The notes under the pieces are model-generated. The model was not told the origin of the DNA, did no database searches, and worked only from the letters and a program-made list of their open reading frames with translations. From JBMNNU01 sp050942695 (GTDB taxonomy: Bacteria; Chloroflexota; UBA6077), in the NCBI GenBank assembly GCA_050942695.1, contig JBMNNU010000151.1, positions 1-7,761 on the forward strand: a stretch of DNA of 7,761 nucleotides. The letters run 5' to 3'. This document shows positions 1 through 5,378 of the stretch, piece by piece; position 1 is the stretch's first letter, and each line of letters starts with the position of its first letter. The position numbers and the translations under genes were made by a program.

Positions 1-669
1 TATGTGCCGCATCAGCGCGCCCGACAGGGCGATACCCAGGATCAAGAACAGCGGAAAATAGTCCGAAGGCAGGGATATGTATCGCACCTGGGGGATGAAT
101 ACCCGCCTGAGAAATAGATAGGTGGGCGCTGCCAGTATTGCCATTGTCGTTATGTAAATGGTTGGCACTCCGACTTGGAAAAAGCCATCAGCGGCCTGGA
201 TAATCGGAATGAAGAAAGGCACAGGCTCGGTGAAGAACCTGAAGTGCCGAATGATGACAATCAGGAAGGACCAGTGGAAGACCAGCCCTGCCGCCCATAG
301 AAGCTGCTCGCCTCCATAAACCAATCGGTTATCCCGCAACTCCATCTTGCTGTTCCGGAACAGAGAGCGGAAGAACAACACCTCCATCGCCATCCTTCCG
401 ATGACTCCGAGATTGTTGTGGGGGCTTTCGAAGAAGCTGGATTTTATCCAGGGGAGGGATTTCTGCTGACCGCAGGTGGTGGTTATCCTAAAAGGCACAG
501 GCGACCTGGCCCACCGGATCACCCTATATACGAACCCTCCGATGAAAAGAGCGATAGCGATATAGGGTAACACCACACCAAAAAGCACGCTCAGCTGCAT
601 CACCCCGACCCCTATGTAAGCCACTAATGCCAGGGCTACTACCACCATAAAGGGATACAGGGCTTTCAT
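1..669 (-). CDS. dsrM: DsrM, haem b membrane subunit of the DsrMKJOP complex (partial, 3' end off window)
   Basis: DsrM is the NarI-like integral membrane cytochrome b that takes electrons from menaquinol and, with DsrK, passes them to the DsrC trisulfide made by DsrAB. The frame is open from the ATG at 669 to the window edge (223 residues; the family is roughly 330-340). Visible features are a hydrophobic N-terminus with two helices (about residues 6-25 and 28-50), the DsrM signature RSPVPFRI followed by TTCGQQKSLPWIK (about 55-76), and FFRSLFRN (99-106). Further helices lie around 120-142, 165-188 and 204-222. His132, His142 and His222 are candidate haem ligands, assigned by position only. 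The start ATG overlaps the stop of the upstream gene as ATGA, implying translational coupling. dsrK and the rest of the complex would be expected just beyond the left edge. Confidence 0.95.
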   Translation of the reverse strand, partial: MKALYPFMVVVALALVAYIGVGVMQLSVLFGVVLPYIAIALFIGGFVYRVIRWARSPVPFRITTTCGQQKSLPWIKSSFFESPHNNLGVIGRMAMEVLFFRSLFRNSKMELRDNRLVYGGEQLLWAAGLVFHWSFLIVIIRHFRFFTEPVPFFIPIIQAADGFFQVGVPTIYITTMAILAAPTYLFLRRVFIPQVRYISLPSDYFPLFLILGIALSGALMRHI

Positions 670-1235
670 CTAGTACTACCTCGCGACACGTGATCTGAAG
701 CCGGATCATCGAGGCCCGCGTCGCCCTCCTGGTTCCCGTAGATGCGGTTGAGTCTTTCCAGCAGGATTGCCGACCTCTTGCTTGCCTCATTAACCCTTAT
801 GTCGAATATCTTCTGTTTGCACTGCATATAGCTATCGAAGGCGAGAAGAGCAACCCCGTCGATACGAGAGTCGAACTGTTGCAGCTCACCAAAGCTCGCC
901 TGTTGCTGAAAAGCAGACCCTAACTCTTCCCTCACCGCCCTCTTCAACATGAAAATCGGGGCTATGGCTCTCGAGGGGGAGAAGTCCTGAACAGTCCTTA
1001 TCTTAACGATATTATCCAGAGACCTAGTCAGCTTTTCTGAATTGCCACCCTTCAGGATCTCATCTAAAAGGCATTCGGTCTCTTTAGTGAAGGTATACCC
1101 TACAGGATTGAGAAACCGGTCCCCTTCCTGCTCCAAGAAGCGAGCGGTATCGGGGGGATAGCTCTCAATTATCAGCCTTAACCACCGCTTCAATATAGCG
1201 GCGCGTCTCTCTTTCAGAAGGTCTGCCAGTGCCAT
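666..1235 (-). CDS. RsbRD N-terminal-domain protein of the dsr operon
   Basis: This 189-residue soluble protein resembles the RsbRD N-terminal sensor-like domain proteins that sit immediately before dsrM in many sulfate reducers. It is largely helical, opening with ADLLKERRAAILKRWLRLI and carrying the typical D-R-F-L-N-P-V-G segment at about 39-46, followed by more helices up to about 165. The tail (about 168-189) is polar and probably disordered. There is no kinase, STAS or DNA-binding domain. The family relates to the N-terminal part of stressosome RsbR-type proteins, but its role in sulfur respiration is not established. The ATG at 1235 has a good AAGGA Shine-Dalgarno five bases upstream. 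The gene ends in an ATGA overlap with dsrM. The 157-base spacer before it holds two palindromes, so its expression may be partly uncoupled from dsrABD. Confidence 0.82.
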   Translation of the reverse strand: MALADLLKERRAAILKRWLRLIIESYPPDTARFLEQEGDRFLNPVGYTFTKETECLLDEILKGGNSEKLTRSLDNIVKIRTVQDFSPSRAIAPIFMLKRAVREELGSAFQQQASFGELQQFDSRIDGVALLAFDSYMQCKQKIFDIRVNEASKRSAILLERLNRIYGNQEGDAGLDDPASDHVSRGSTR

Positions 1236-1244
1236 GAATGTCCT

Positions 1245-1299
1245 TCGTAGGGGTAGGCCTGCCGGTCTACCCTGGGCGCCTCAATGTGCGCCCCTACGA
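1245..1299. repeat. REP-like palindromic element beside the RsbRD-N gene RBS
   Basis: The outer arms TCGTAGGGG (1245-1253) and CCCCTACGA (1291-1299) are perfect 9-base inverted repeats. Inside are two further hairpins. GGGTAG/CTACCC (1251-1256 with 1267-1272) extends inward to 9 pairs with one wobble and a TGCC loop. GGGCGC/GCGCCC (1274-1279 with 1288-1293) has an 8-base loop. GC-rich elements with GTAGGGGCGC-type ends often occur as dispersed repeats in environmental bacterial genomes, but copy number cannot be judged from one locus. On the transcript the element ends just before the AAGGA Shine-Dalgarno of the RsbRD-N gene, so it could affect translation of that gene or stability of the processed mRNA. 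Confidence 0.7.
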
Positions 1300-1320
1300 T
1301 AAATTCTCCCCAGTAAGCCG

Positions 1321-1376
1321 CCACGGAGGCACGGAGAACAGATAGCGTGGCGCTTTGTCTCTCTGTGCCTCCGTGG
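1321..1376. repeat. 17-bp inverted repeat downstream of dsrD
   Basis: The left arm CCACGGAGGCACGGAGA (1321-1337) and right arm TCTCTGTGCCTCCGTGG (1360-1376) are complementary at 16 of 17 positions, around a 22-base loop. It starts 16 bases past the dsrD stop and has no T-run on the exit side, so it is not a standard intrinsic terminator. Sequences of the 'ccacggaggcacggag' type recur between genes in many environmental genomes, so I read it as a dispersed palindromic repeat that may also act as an mRNA 3' stabiliser for dsrABD. Confidence 0.7.
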
Positions 1377-1392
1377 CTTGTTACTGCGTGTA

Positions 1393-1581
1393 CTAACCCT
1401 TGAGCTTGACGTAGGAGGTTCCTAGATAGAGGAATTCTACCTTGTCCTCTTTGGCCAGCTCGTTGACCACCTGGTCCACTTCCTTCTTGGCCACGCCCAG
1501 AGCCGTAGCGATGTCACGGTTCTTAGCTTTATCGACCTTGCCCAGGTAAGCCAACACTTTTTCTCTCAATTCTTCGCTCAA
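1393..1581 (-). CDS. dsrD: DsrD, small activator of dissimilatory sulfite reductase
   Basis: DsrD is a small winged-helix-fold protein found with reductive-type DsrAB and reported as an allosteric activator of DsrAB. The 62-residue product fits: an N-terminal helix (EELREKVLAYLGK), a helix-turn-helix-like middle (NRDIATALGVAKKEVDQVVN, about 21-40) and a wing ending in the family-like SYVKLKG. It is shorter than the roughly 78-residue Desulfovibrio protein, lacking the charged tail after the LKG. The start is TTG at 1581, preceded by GGGAG about eight bases upstream. It begins 18 bases after the dsrB stop, so it is co-transcribed with dsrAB. Its presence argues for the sulfite-reducing direction. 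Another small winged-helix protein is possible by sequence alone, but the position makes DsrD by far the best reading. Confidence 0.9.
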   Translation of the reverse strand: MSEELREKVLAYLGKVDKAKNRDIATALGVAKKEVDQVVNELAKEDKVEFLYLGTSYVKLKG

Positions 1582-1599
1582 GGTTCTCTCCCTTCTAGG

Positions 1600-2664
1600 C
1601 TACCACTTGAAGGTGGCGGAAGTCCTGAAGGTCGTCGGGGCGAACCGGAAGTCGTCGATGTGCTTGTCGGTGAACGGGATGCCGGTCAAGGAGAAGAACT
1701 TCTCCCAGCCAACTCGCTCGATCCACTCGCCCATGCGCTCACCCTTCCGAGCATTCGCGGCGTAGACCTCAACGATATTCTTGACGGCATCTACTACCTC
1801 CGGCCATCGCGGCGGATTGTTGGGGAGGTAGGGGATTGCCAAGCGCGAGAACATCGGTGGTTTTCGGGCGTTGGACACCTTTCCACCGACGAAGATCGCC
1901 ACGCCGTCGTTCTTTGGATCGGCGATTGGCATGGCCGGGCAGACTGTGAAGCAGTTGCCGCAGTACATGCATTTCTCTTCGTTCACGACGACGCTCTTGT
2001 TCTTAGGATCAGGGCGGATCGCCGCGGTCGGGCAGGCTGCGATGATGTTCGGAACCTCACATGTCTTGCTCAGTCGCTCGTGGTCGGTCTTGGGCGGGGT
2101 CCTGTGAATACCAACCAGAGCGATATCGGAGCAGTGGATGGCGCCGCACATATTCAAGCAGCAGGCCATCGCGATGCGCAGCTTAGCCGGGAGCTTCTCG
2201 CTCTCGAAATAGGGGACCATCTCATCCATGACCGCTTTTACCAACGCTGAGGCATCGGTAGCTGCGCTATGGCAGTGGATCCACCCCTGGGTGTGAACGA
2301 TATTGCTGATAGCGTTGTTGGTTCCACCGACCGGCCAACCCTTGCCCTTGACCTCTGCGATGAGAGGCTGGACCTTGGACTCGTCAGTCAGTAAGAACTC
2401 GATGTTGTGTCGGCTGGTGAAGCGCAGGTGGCCATCGCAGTATTTGTCGGCGATGTCGCAGATCTCGCGGACGGTATCGACGGCCAGCAGGCGGGGCGAG
2501 CCAACTCGCACCGACCACACGGCAGCGCCAGTCTCGGATACATGCTTGAGAACGCCGGGCTGTACGTTCTCATGGTAAGCCCACTTACCGTAGTTCTCCA
2601 CCATCAAAGGTGGCATCATATCTTTGAAATATGGAGGCCCGAAATCGGTCCTGACTTCAGACAT
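1600..2664 (-). CDS. dsrB: DsrB, dissimilatory (bi)sulfite reductase beta subunit
   Basis: DsrB forms the cytoplasmic alpha2beta2 sulfite reductase with DsrA and carries the catalytic siroheme coupled to a [4Fe-4S] cluster. The product is 354 residues, slightly shorter than the usual 360-385. The sirohaem-site cysteines are visible as HCH (C131) and CCLNMC (C168, C169, C173), with the conserved RFTSRHNIEF (about 81-90) and QGWIHC before the first. The inserted ferredoxin domain shows CP at C211 and CMYCGNCFTVCP (C232, C235, C238, C242). All expected cluster ligands are present, so the enzyme looks intact. The ATG at 2664 has a GAGGTAAG Shine-Dalgarno. It follows dsrA after 100 bases that hold two hairpins, and is followed closely by dsrD. 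Confidence 0.97.
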   Translation of the reverse strand: MSEVRTDFGPPYFKDMMPPLMVENYGKWAYHENVQPGVLKHVSETGAAVWSVRVGSPRLLAVDTVREICDIADKYCDGHLRFTSRHNIEFLLTDESKVQPLIAEVKGKGWPVGGTNNAISNIVHTQGWIHCHSAATDASALVKAVMDEMVPYFESEKLPAKLRIAMACCLNMCGAIHCSDIALVGIHRTPPKTDHERLSKTCEVPNIIAACPTAAIRPDPKNKSVVVNEEKCMYCGNCFTVCPAMPIADPKNDGVAIFVGGKVSNARKPPMFSRLAIPYLPNNPPRWPEVVDAVKNIVEVYAANARKGERMGEWIERVGWEKFFSLTGIPFTDKHIDDFRFAPTTFRTSATFKW

Positions 2665-2699
2665 CTCTTACCTCATTTTTTCAATTATTCGGTGTGTCC

Positions 2700-2744
2700 G
2701 GCAGGTTACAGTTCCTGCCATCAGGGTTTGGGCCGCTCCCAAAC
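2700..2744. repeat. Two hairpins in the dsrA-dsrB spacer
   Basis: GGCAGG/CCTGCC (2700-2705 with 2714-2719, 8-base loop) and GTTTGGG/CCCAAAC (2726-2732 with 2738-2744, 5-base loop) are perfect inverted repeats inside the 100-base spacer. On the minus-strand transcript the 7-pair hairpin comes first, about 20 bases after the dsrA stop, then the 6-pair one. Neither is followed at once by a T-run. A role in RNA processing or in balancing dsrA and dsrB levels is possible but not shown. Confidence 0.65.
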
Positions 2745-2764
2745 TCCTCGTTCCAAATGCGCTA

Positions 2765-3949
2765 CTACTTATTGACTTCGTCAGGCTGCCAGAAGTAGTA
2801 AGGGTTGGACCTGGGCTGGAATACCATCTGCGGTGCGGGCTCGAGGCCCATATCGCGGAGGAAGTTGCCCATGCCGACGCGCTCGATAAGCTCGGCGACC
2901 CTCTCTCTGGTCTTGCCGTTCTCGTCCCACCACTCCCAGATCTTTTCGAGAAGATCCTTCACTTCTTGGTAGGGGGGTTCCATTTTCATGAAAGGCACGA
3001 GCACCCAAGACAGATAGGCGCCCTTCACGATAGGAGCCTTGCCACCGATCATGATGGTAGCGCCCCTCTCGGTGCCGGGCTTGATCGCCTTCGGCATCAT
3101 ATTGATGCAGTGCATACAGCGGTTGCAGTCGTCGGCGCTAAGAAGCAGCTTGTCGCCGTCAAGCTCCAGGGCATCTGTAGGGCACTTATTAACAACTAGC
3201 TTCTGCACGTTGAAGTCGGCTGCTAAATACTGCTTGACAGCTTCCTGATCGATCTGCAGCGGGCCTCTCCAGGTGCCGATAATGGGGAAGTCGGCACGGG
3301 CGATAGAGGCTACGCAGTCGTTGGCACAACCCGCGATCTTGATCTTGAACTTGTAGGGCCACATCGGCCTGTGGATCTCGTTCTGGTAGGTCATTGTGAG
3401 ATCGTAAAGGAGACCGAGGGTATCGAAGCAAGCCCACTCACAGCGGCCTTGGCCAACACAGGCGCTGGGGGTTCGCAGGTCCGACCCGGAACCGCCGAGG
3501 TCGAAGCCAGCCTCGCTCAAAGCGTTGAAGCACTCCTGCAGCTTGTCGGTCTTGGTGCCAAGCAGGATAATGTCTCCGGTGGCGCCGTGGAAGTTCGTCA
3601 ATCCAGATCCGTACTTCTCCCAGATGTCGGCGATCTTCCTCAGCGCCTGGGTGTTGTAGAACCACCCACCCGGCATATTGATACGCATGGTATGGAACTC
3701 GGCAACATTGGGGAATTCCTCGGGCATATCGGAATAACGGCCGATAACACCACCGCCGTAGCCTCGCACGCCCACGATGCCACCATGCTTCCAGTGAACT
3801 CGCTTGTCCTTATAGGACTGTTCTAGCTGACCGGCCAAATCCTTGGCCGCTGCGTTCTTGGCTGCCCGCTTCTTTATCTCTAATGCGAAGCTGGGCCACG
3901 AGCCGCTTTCTAGTTGATCGAGCATGGGTGTCTTGGACTCTTCTGCCAT
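2765..3949 (-). CDS. dsrA: DsrA, dissimilatory (bi)sulfite reductase alpha subunit
   Basis: DsrA pairs with DsrB to reduce sulfite in the cytoplasm, with DsrC receiving the sulfur. The 394-residue product is compact against about 417-437 in well-known DsrA proteins. The siroheme and [4Fe-4S] ligand set is complete: C164 and C170 in CVGQGRC with C174 after it, then C208 and C212 in GCANDC. The ferredoxin insert has C256 (KCPTDA) and C275, C278, C281 (CNRCMHC). The N-terminal half has the family-like GGVIGRYSD and HTMRINMPGGWFYN segments. I chose the ATG at 3949 because AGGAGG at 3957-3962 lies 7 bases upstream; an in-frame TTG at 3952 is only 4 bases from it. This is the first gene of the operon in this window, preceded by 775 gene-free bases including a structured leader. 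Confidence 0.97.
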   Translation of the reverse strand: MAEESKTPMLDQLESGSWPSFALEIKKRAAKNAAAKDLAGQLEQSYKDKRVHWKHGGIVGVRGYGGGVIGRYSDMPEEFPNVAEFHTMRINMPGGWFYNTQALRKIADIWEKYGSGLTNFHGATGDIILLGTKTDKLQECFNALSEAGFDLGGSGSDLRTPSACVGQGRCEWACFDTLGLLYDLTMTYQNEIHRPMWPYKFKIKIAGCANDCVASIARADFPIIGTWRGPLQIDQEAVKQYLAADFNVQKLVVNKCPTDALELDGDKLLLSADDCNRCMHCINMMPKAIKPGTERGATIMIGGKAPIVKGAYLSWVLVPFMKMEPPYQEVKDLLEKIWEWWDENGKTRERVAELIERVGMGNFLRDMGLEPAPQMVFQPRSNPYYFWQPDEVNK

Positions 3950-3956
3950 CAACCTA

Positions 3957-3972
3957 CCTCCTATTTCCTCCT
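3957..3972 (-). promoter_or_regulatory. Tandem Shine-Dalgarno motifs before dsrA
   Basis: Two AGGAGG motifs lie 10 bases apart (rc of 3967-3972 and 3957-3962). Only the second is correctly placed, 7 bases from the ATG at 3949, and it decides the start against the TTG at 3952. The first has no start codon of its own at usable distance. Confidence 0.75.
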
Positions 3973-4044
3973 TGGTCGGCTACTTCGCTGTAACCCGAAG
4001 CTATTCCCCGGCTCAGCAAAGTTATGGGGTCGGCTTCGAAGCCG
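3957..4044 (-). promoter_or_regulatory. Candidate structured leader of dsrA with competing pairings
   Basis: Read on the minus strand, a CGGCT (rc of 4040-4044) can pair with three downstream AGCCG copies, at 4031-4035 (local TCGA-loop hairpin), 4009-4013 and 3977-3981. The octamer AGCCGACC occurs twice (rc of 4028-4035 and 3974-3981). A separate stem CTTCG/CGAAG (3996-4000 with 3983-3987) lies between them, and CCCC/GGGG (4026-4029 with 4006-4009) offers a further weak stem. The last AGCCG sits just ahead of two AGGAGG motifs (rc of 3967-3972 and 3957-3962). This could switch access to the ribosome site. I do not recognise it as a known riboswitch class. Confidence 0.4.
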
Positions 4045-4130
4045 GATGCTTTTTTCTAGCGTTTGCTCCACACGCCTCCCCAATGACGTCTGGATTTCCT
4101 CGCTAGTAGTAACTTGGCCTGCATTAGCAG

Positions 4131-4143
4131 CTTAGCGGCTAAG
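4131..4143. promoter_or_regulatory. 13-bp palindrome upstream of dsrA, possible operator
   Basis: CTTAGC-G-GCTAAG is a perfect inverted repeat with a single central base, about 180 bases upstream of the dsrA start. Its size suits a dimeric DNA-binding protein, but no regulator is identified and no promoter motif is evident beside it. Confidence 0.3.
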
Positions 4144-4476
4144 AGCTGGAGCCATCTGAACATCGCGTAACAGCGGCTCTAGTGCTCTATCGTCCTGAGC
4201 CACTTCGGCACAGCACGCTTCGTTCGACCAACCCAATTGCATGAGCGATATCGGGGCGCCGGCAACTCGCGATCACGATACGATCCTGATCTAAGATCCG
4301 GCGAGCTCCTGGATGACAGTGTCAGACCGCCAACTAGTCTACTACGTTAGCCCCTGTCATTTCCACTGGGGTGGGTTGGCGCCAATTGCCGTTAGCCACT
4401 CTACGCATACCCTCGTGGCGATAAAAACACGCTGTGCGTTGAATACTATGGGCTTGTAGAGATAGCGGCTGCAACA

Positions 4477-4519
4477 GTGCCCTTCACAGGGCACAATTCG
4501 GCCCCGGGCAATTCTGCCC
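4477..4519. repeat. Pair of adjacent tetraloop hairpins
   Basis: GTGCCCT-TCAC-AGGGCAC (4477-4494, 7 pairs) is followed 11 bases later by GGGCA-ATTC-TGCCC (4506-4519, 5 pairs). Neither has a T-run on either strand, so a terminator is unlikely. They could belong to a small structured RNA or a protein-binding region. The call is structural only. Confidence 0.45.
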
Positions 4520-4623
4520 ACGACCATAGTCTAGCTAGGAAGCGCGACCAGGGGCATCCGCATAACGCACTATTTGAGACAGGTAAAACACCCTATTCCC
4601 ACCGCAATCCAGGCCTTGAGTCC

Positions 4624-4724
4624 TGAGGTTTAGGTGCTGAGTGCTAGGTCCTGGAGTTCGGGATCATGGAACCTCATCCCTTTAGCACTCAGTACACATC
4701 ATCCAGCACTCAGCACTCAGCACT
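4624..4724. repeat. Heptamer repeat field with inverted arms after the response regulator gene
   Basis: CAGCACT is repeated three times perfectly in tandem (4704-4724), with a degenerate copy at 4682-4692 (TTAGCACTCAG). About 60 bases away the complementary form GTGCTGA-GTGCTAG lies at 4634-4647, flanked by related CCTGAG/CCTGGA units. Arms 4634-4645 and 4705-4716 are 12 bases of perfect complementarity. On the minus strand the array AGTGCTG starts at the base immediately after the response regulator TAA. Similar 'gtgctgagtgctgag' arrays are seen between genes in environmental bacterial genomes. With no T-run, terminator function is uncertain. Confidence 0.75.
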
Positions 4725-5378
4725 TTATAACTGGATTAGCCCCGTCCTGATGGCGTATTTCACCAGTTCGGTGCGGTTGTGCAAGTCCAGCTTATCCATT
4801 ATGTTGGTGCGGTGCCCGTTGACCGTTTTGGGGCTGAGGCAAAGTAGATCCGCAATCTCACGGTTGCTCTTGCCCTCGGCAACTAGCTTGAGCACCTCAA
4901 TCTCACGGTCGGTAAGCCGTGGATGGCGGCGATCAGTGACGGTTCCATCCGGCCTGAGGTAATCCTCAACCACCGTCTTGGCTACAGTGGGATACAGGAA
5001 GGCACCCCCCTCGTTAACCGCCCTGATGGCCGATATCAACTCTGTGCCCGCCGCTTTCTTCAAGACATATCCGTCGGCACCCGCCTTGAGAATGGGGAAA
5101 ACGTACTCCCGGTTCTCGTGCTGCGTGAGGATCAATACTTTTACGTTTTTGAAACGCTCCTTGATCCTCCTGGTTGCCTCCAACCCATCCAGCCCCGGCA
5201 TAGCGATATCCATCAGCACCACATCTGGCGTTAGCTGTTGCACCTGTTCTATCGCTTGCTGCCCATCACCGGCCTCGCCAACCACCTCGATATCCTTGGA
5301 GAGAGCTAGCAGCGCCCTGATCCCTTCTCTCAAGATGGCGTGATCGTCAACCAGCAATACCTTTATTATCGTCTCCAT
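4725..5378 (-). CDS. NarL/FixJ-type response regulator with LuxR-type HTH
   Basis: This cytoplasmic transcription factor is presumably phosphorylated by the adjacent kinase. The 217 residues divide into a receiver (about 4-122) and a LuxR-type helix-turn-helix (about 152-215). The receiver has the acidic pair D11/D12, phospho-acceptor D57 (VLMDIAMPG), T85 and K107. The DNA-binding part shows LTDREIEVLKLVAEGKSNRE and LSPKTVNGHRTNIMDKL. I start it at the ATG at 5378 (METIIKVLLVDDH), which has a GAGGAG upstream; an earlier ATG at 5414 would add 12 residues with no match to the receiver fold. The gene overlaps the kinase 3' end by 32 bases, implying coupled translation. Its targets are unknown. 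Control of the neighbouring dsr operon is a positional guess. Confidence 0.95.
   Translation of the reverse strand: METIIKVLLVDDHAILREGIRALLALSKDIEVVGEAGDGQQAIEQVQQLTPDVVLMDIAMPGLDGLEATRRIKERFKNVKVLILTQHENREYVFPILKAGADGYVLKKAAGTELISAIRAVNEGGAFLYPTVAKTVVEDYLRPDGTVTDRRHPRLTDREIEVLKLVAEGKSNREIADLLCLSPKTVNGHRTNIMDKLDLHNRTELVKYAIRTGLIQL

Larger units (their letters stand above)
3950..4724. other. Gene-free region between the two-component pair and dsrA
   Basis: I see no convincing protein-coding gene, tRNA or rRNA here. The short open frames on the plus strand lack ribosome sites and family features. What it holds, from left to right: the dsrA Shine-Dalgarno and leader structures (3957-4044), a 13-base palindrome (4131-4143), a 10-base palindrome TTGGCGCCAA (4376-4385), two adjacent tetraloop hairpins (4477-4519) and a heptamer repeat field (4624-4724). 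No clear -35/-10 pair was found for dsrA on the minus strand. The dsr promoter should lie here because both upstream genes end at 4725. Confidence 0.7.

Noticed and set aside
1660..2250. 196-codon plus-strand open frame opposite dsrB
   Set aside because: It is the antisense shadow of dsrB, which has clear cofactor motifs; no family features or ribosome site of its own.
2624..3199. 191-codon plus-strand open frame across the dsrA-dsrB junction
   Set aside because: It is antisense to dsrA and the spacer, with low-complexity His/Leu/Ala-rich product and no recognisable domain.
3950..3952. TTG at 3952 as the dsrA start
   Set aside because: It is only 4 bases from the AGGAGG; the ATG at 3949 is better spaced and the preferred codon.
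4031..4055. Plus-strand intrinsic terminator (CGGCTTCGAAGCCG then a T-run)
   Set aside because: The stem is 5 pairs, the T-run starts five bases later and no plus-strand gene lies upstream; it is better explained as part of the minus-strand dsrA leader.
4140..4620. tRNA or other classical RNA gene in the gene-free region
   Set aside because: I could not find a T-arm or cloverleaf set on either strand, nor RNase P, SRP or tmRNA signatures by eye.
4624..4724. CRISPR array
   Set aside because: Repeats are 7 bases in direct tandem with no spacers and no cas genes.
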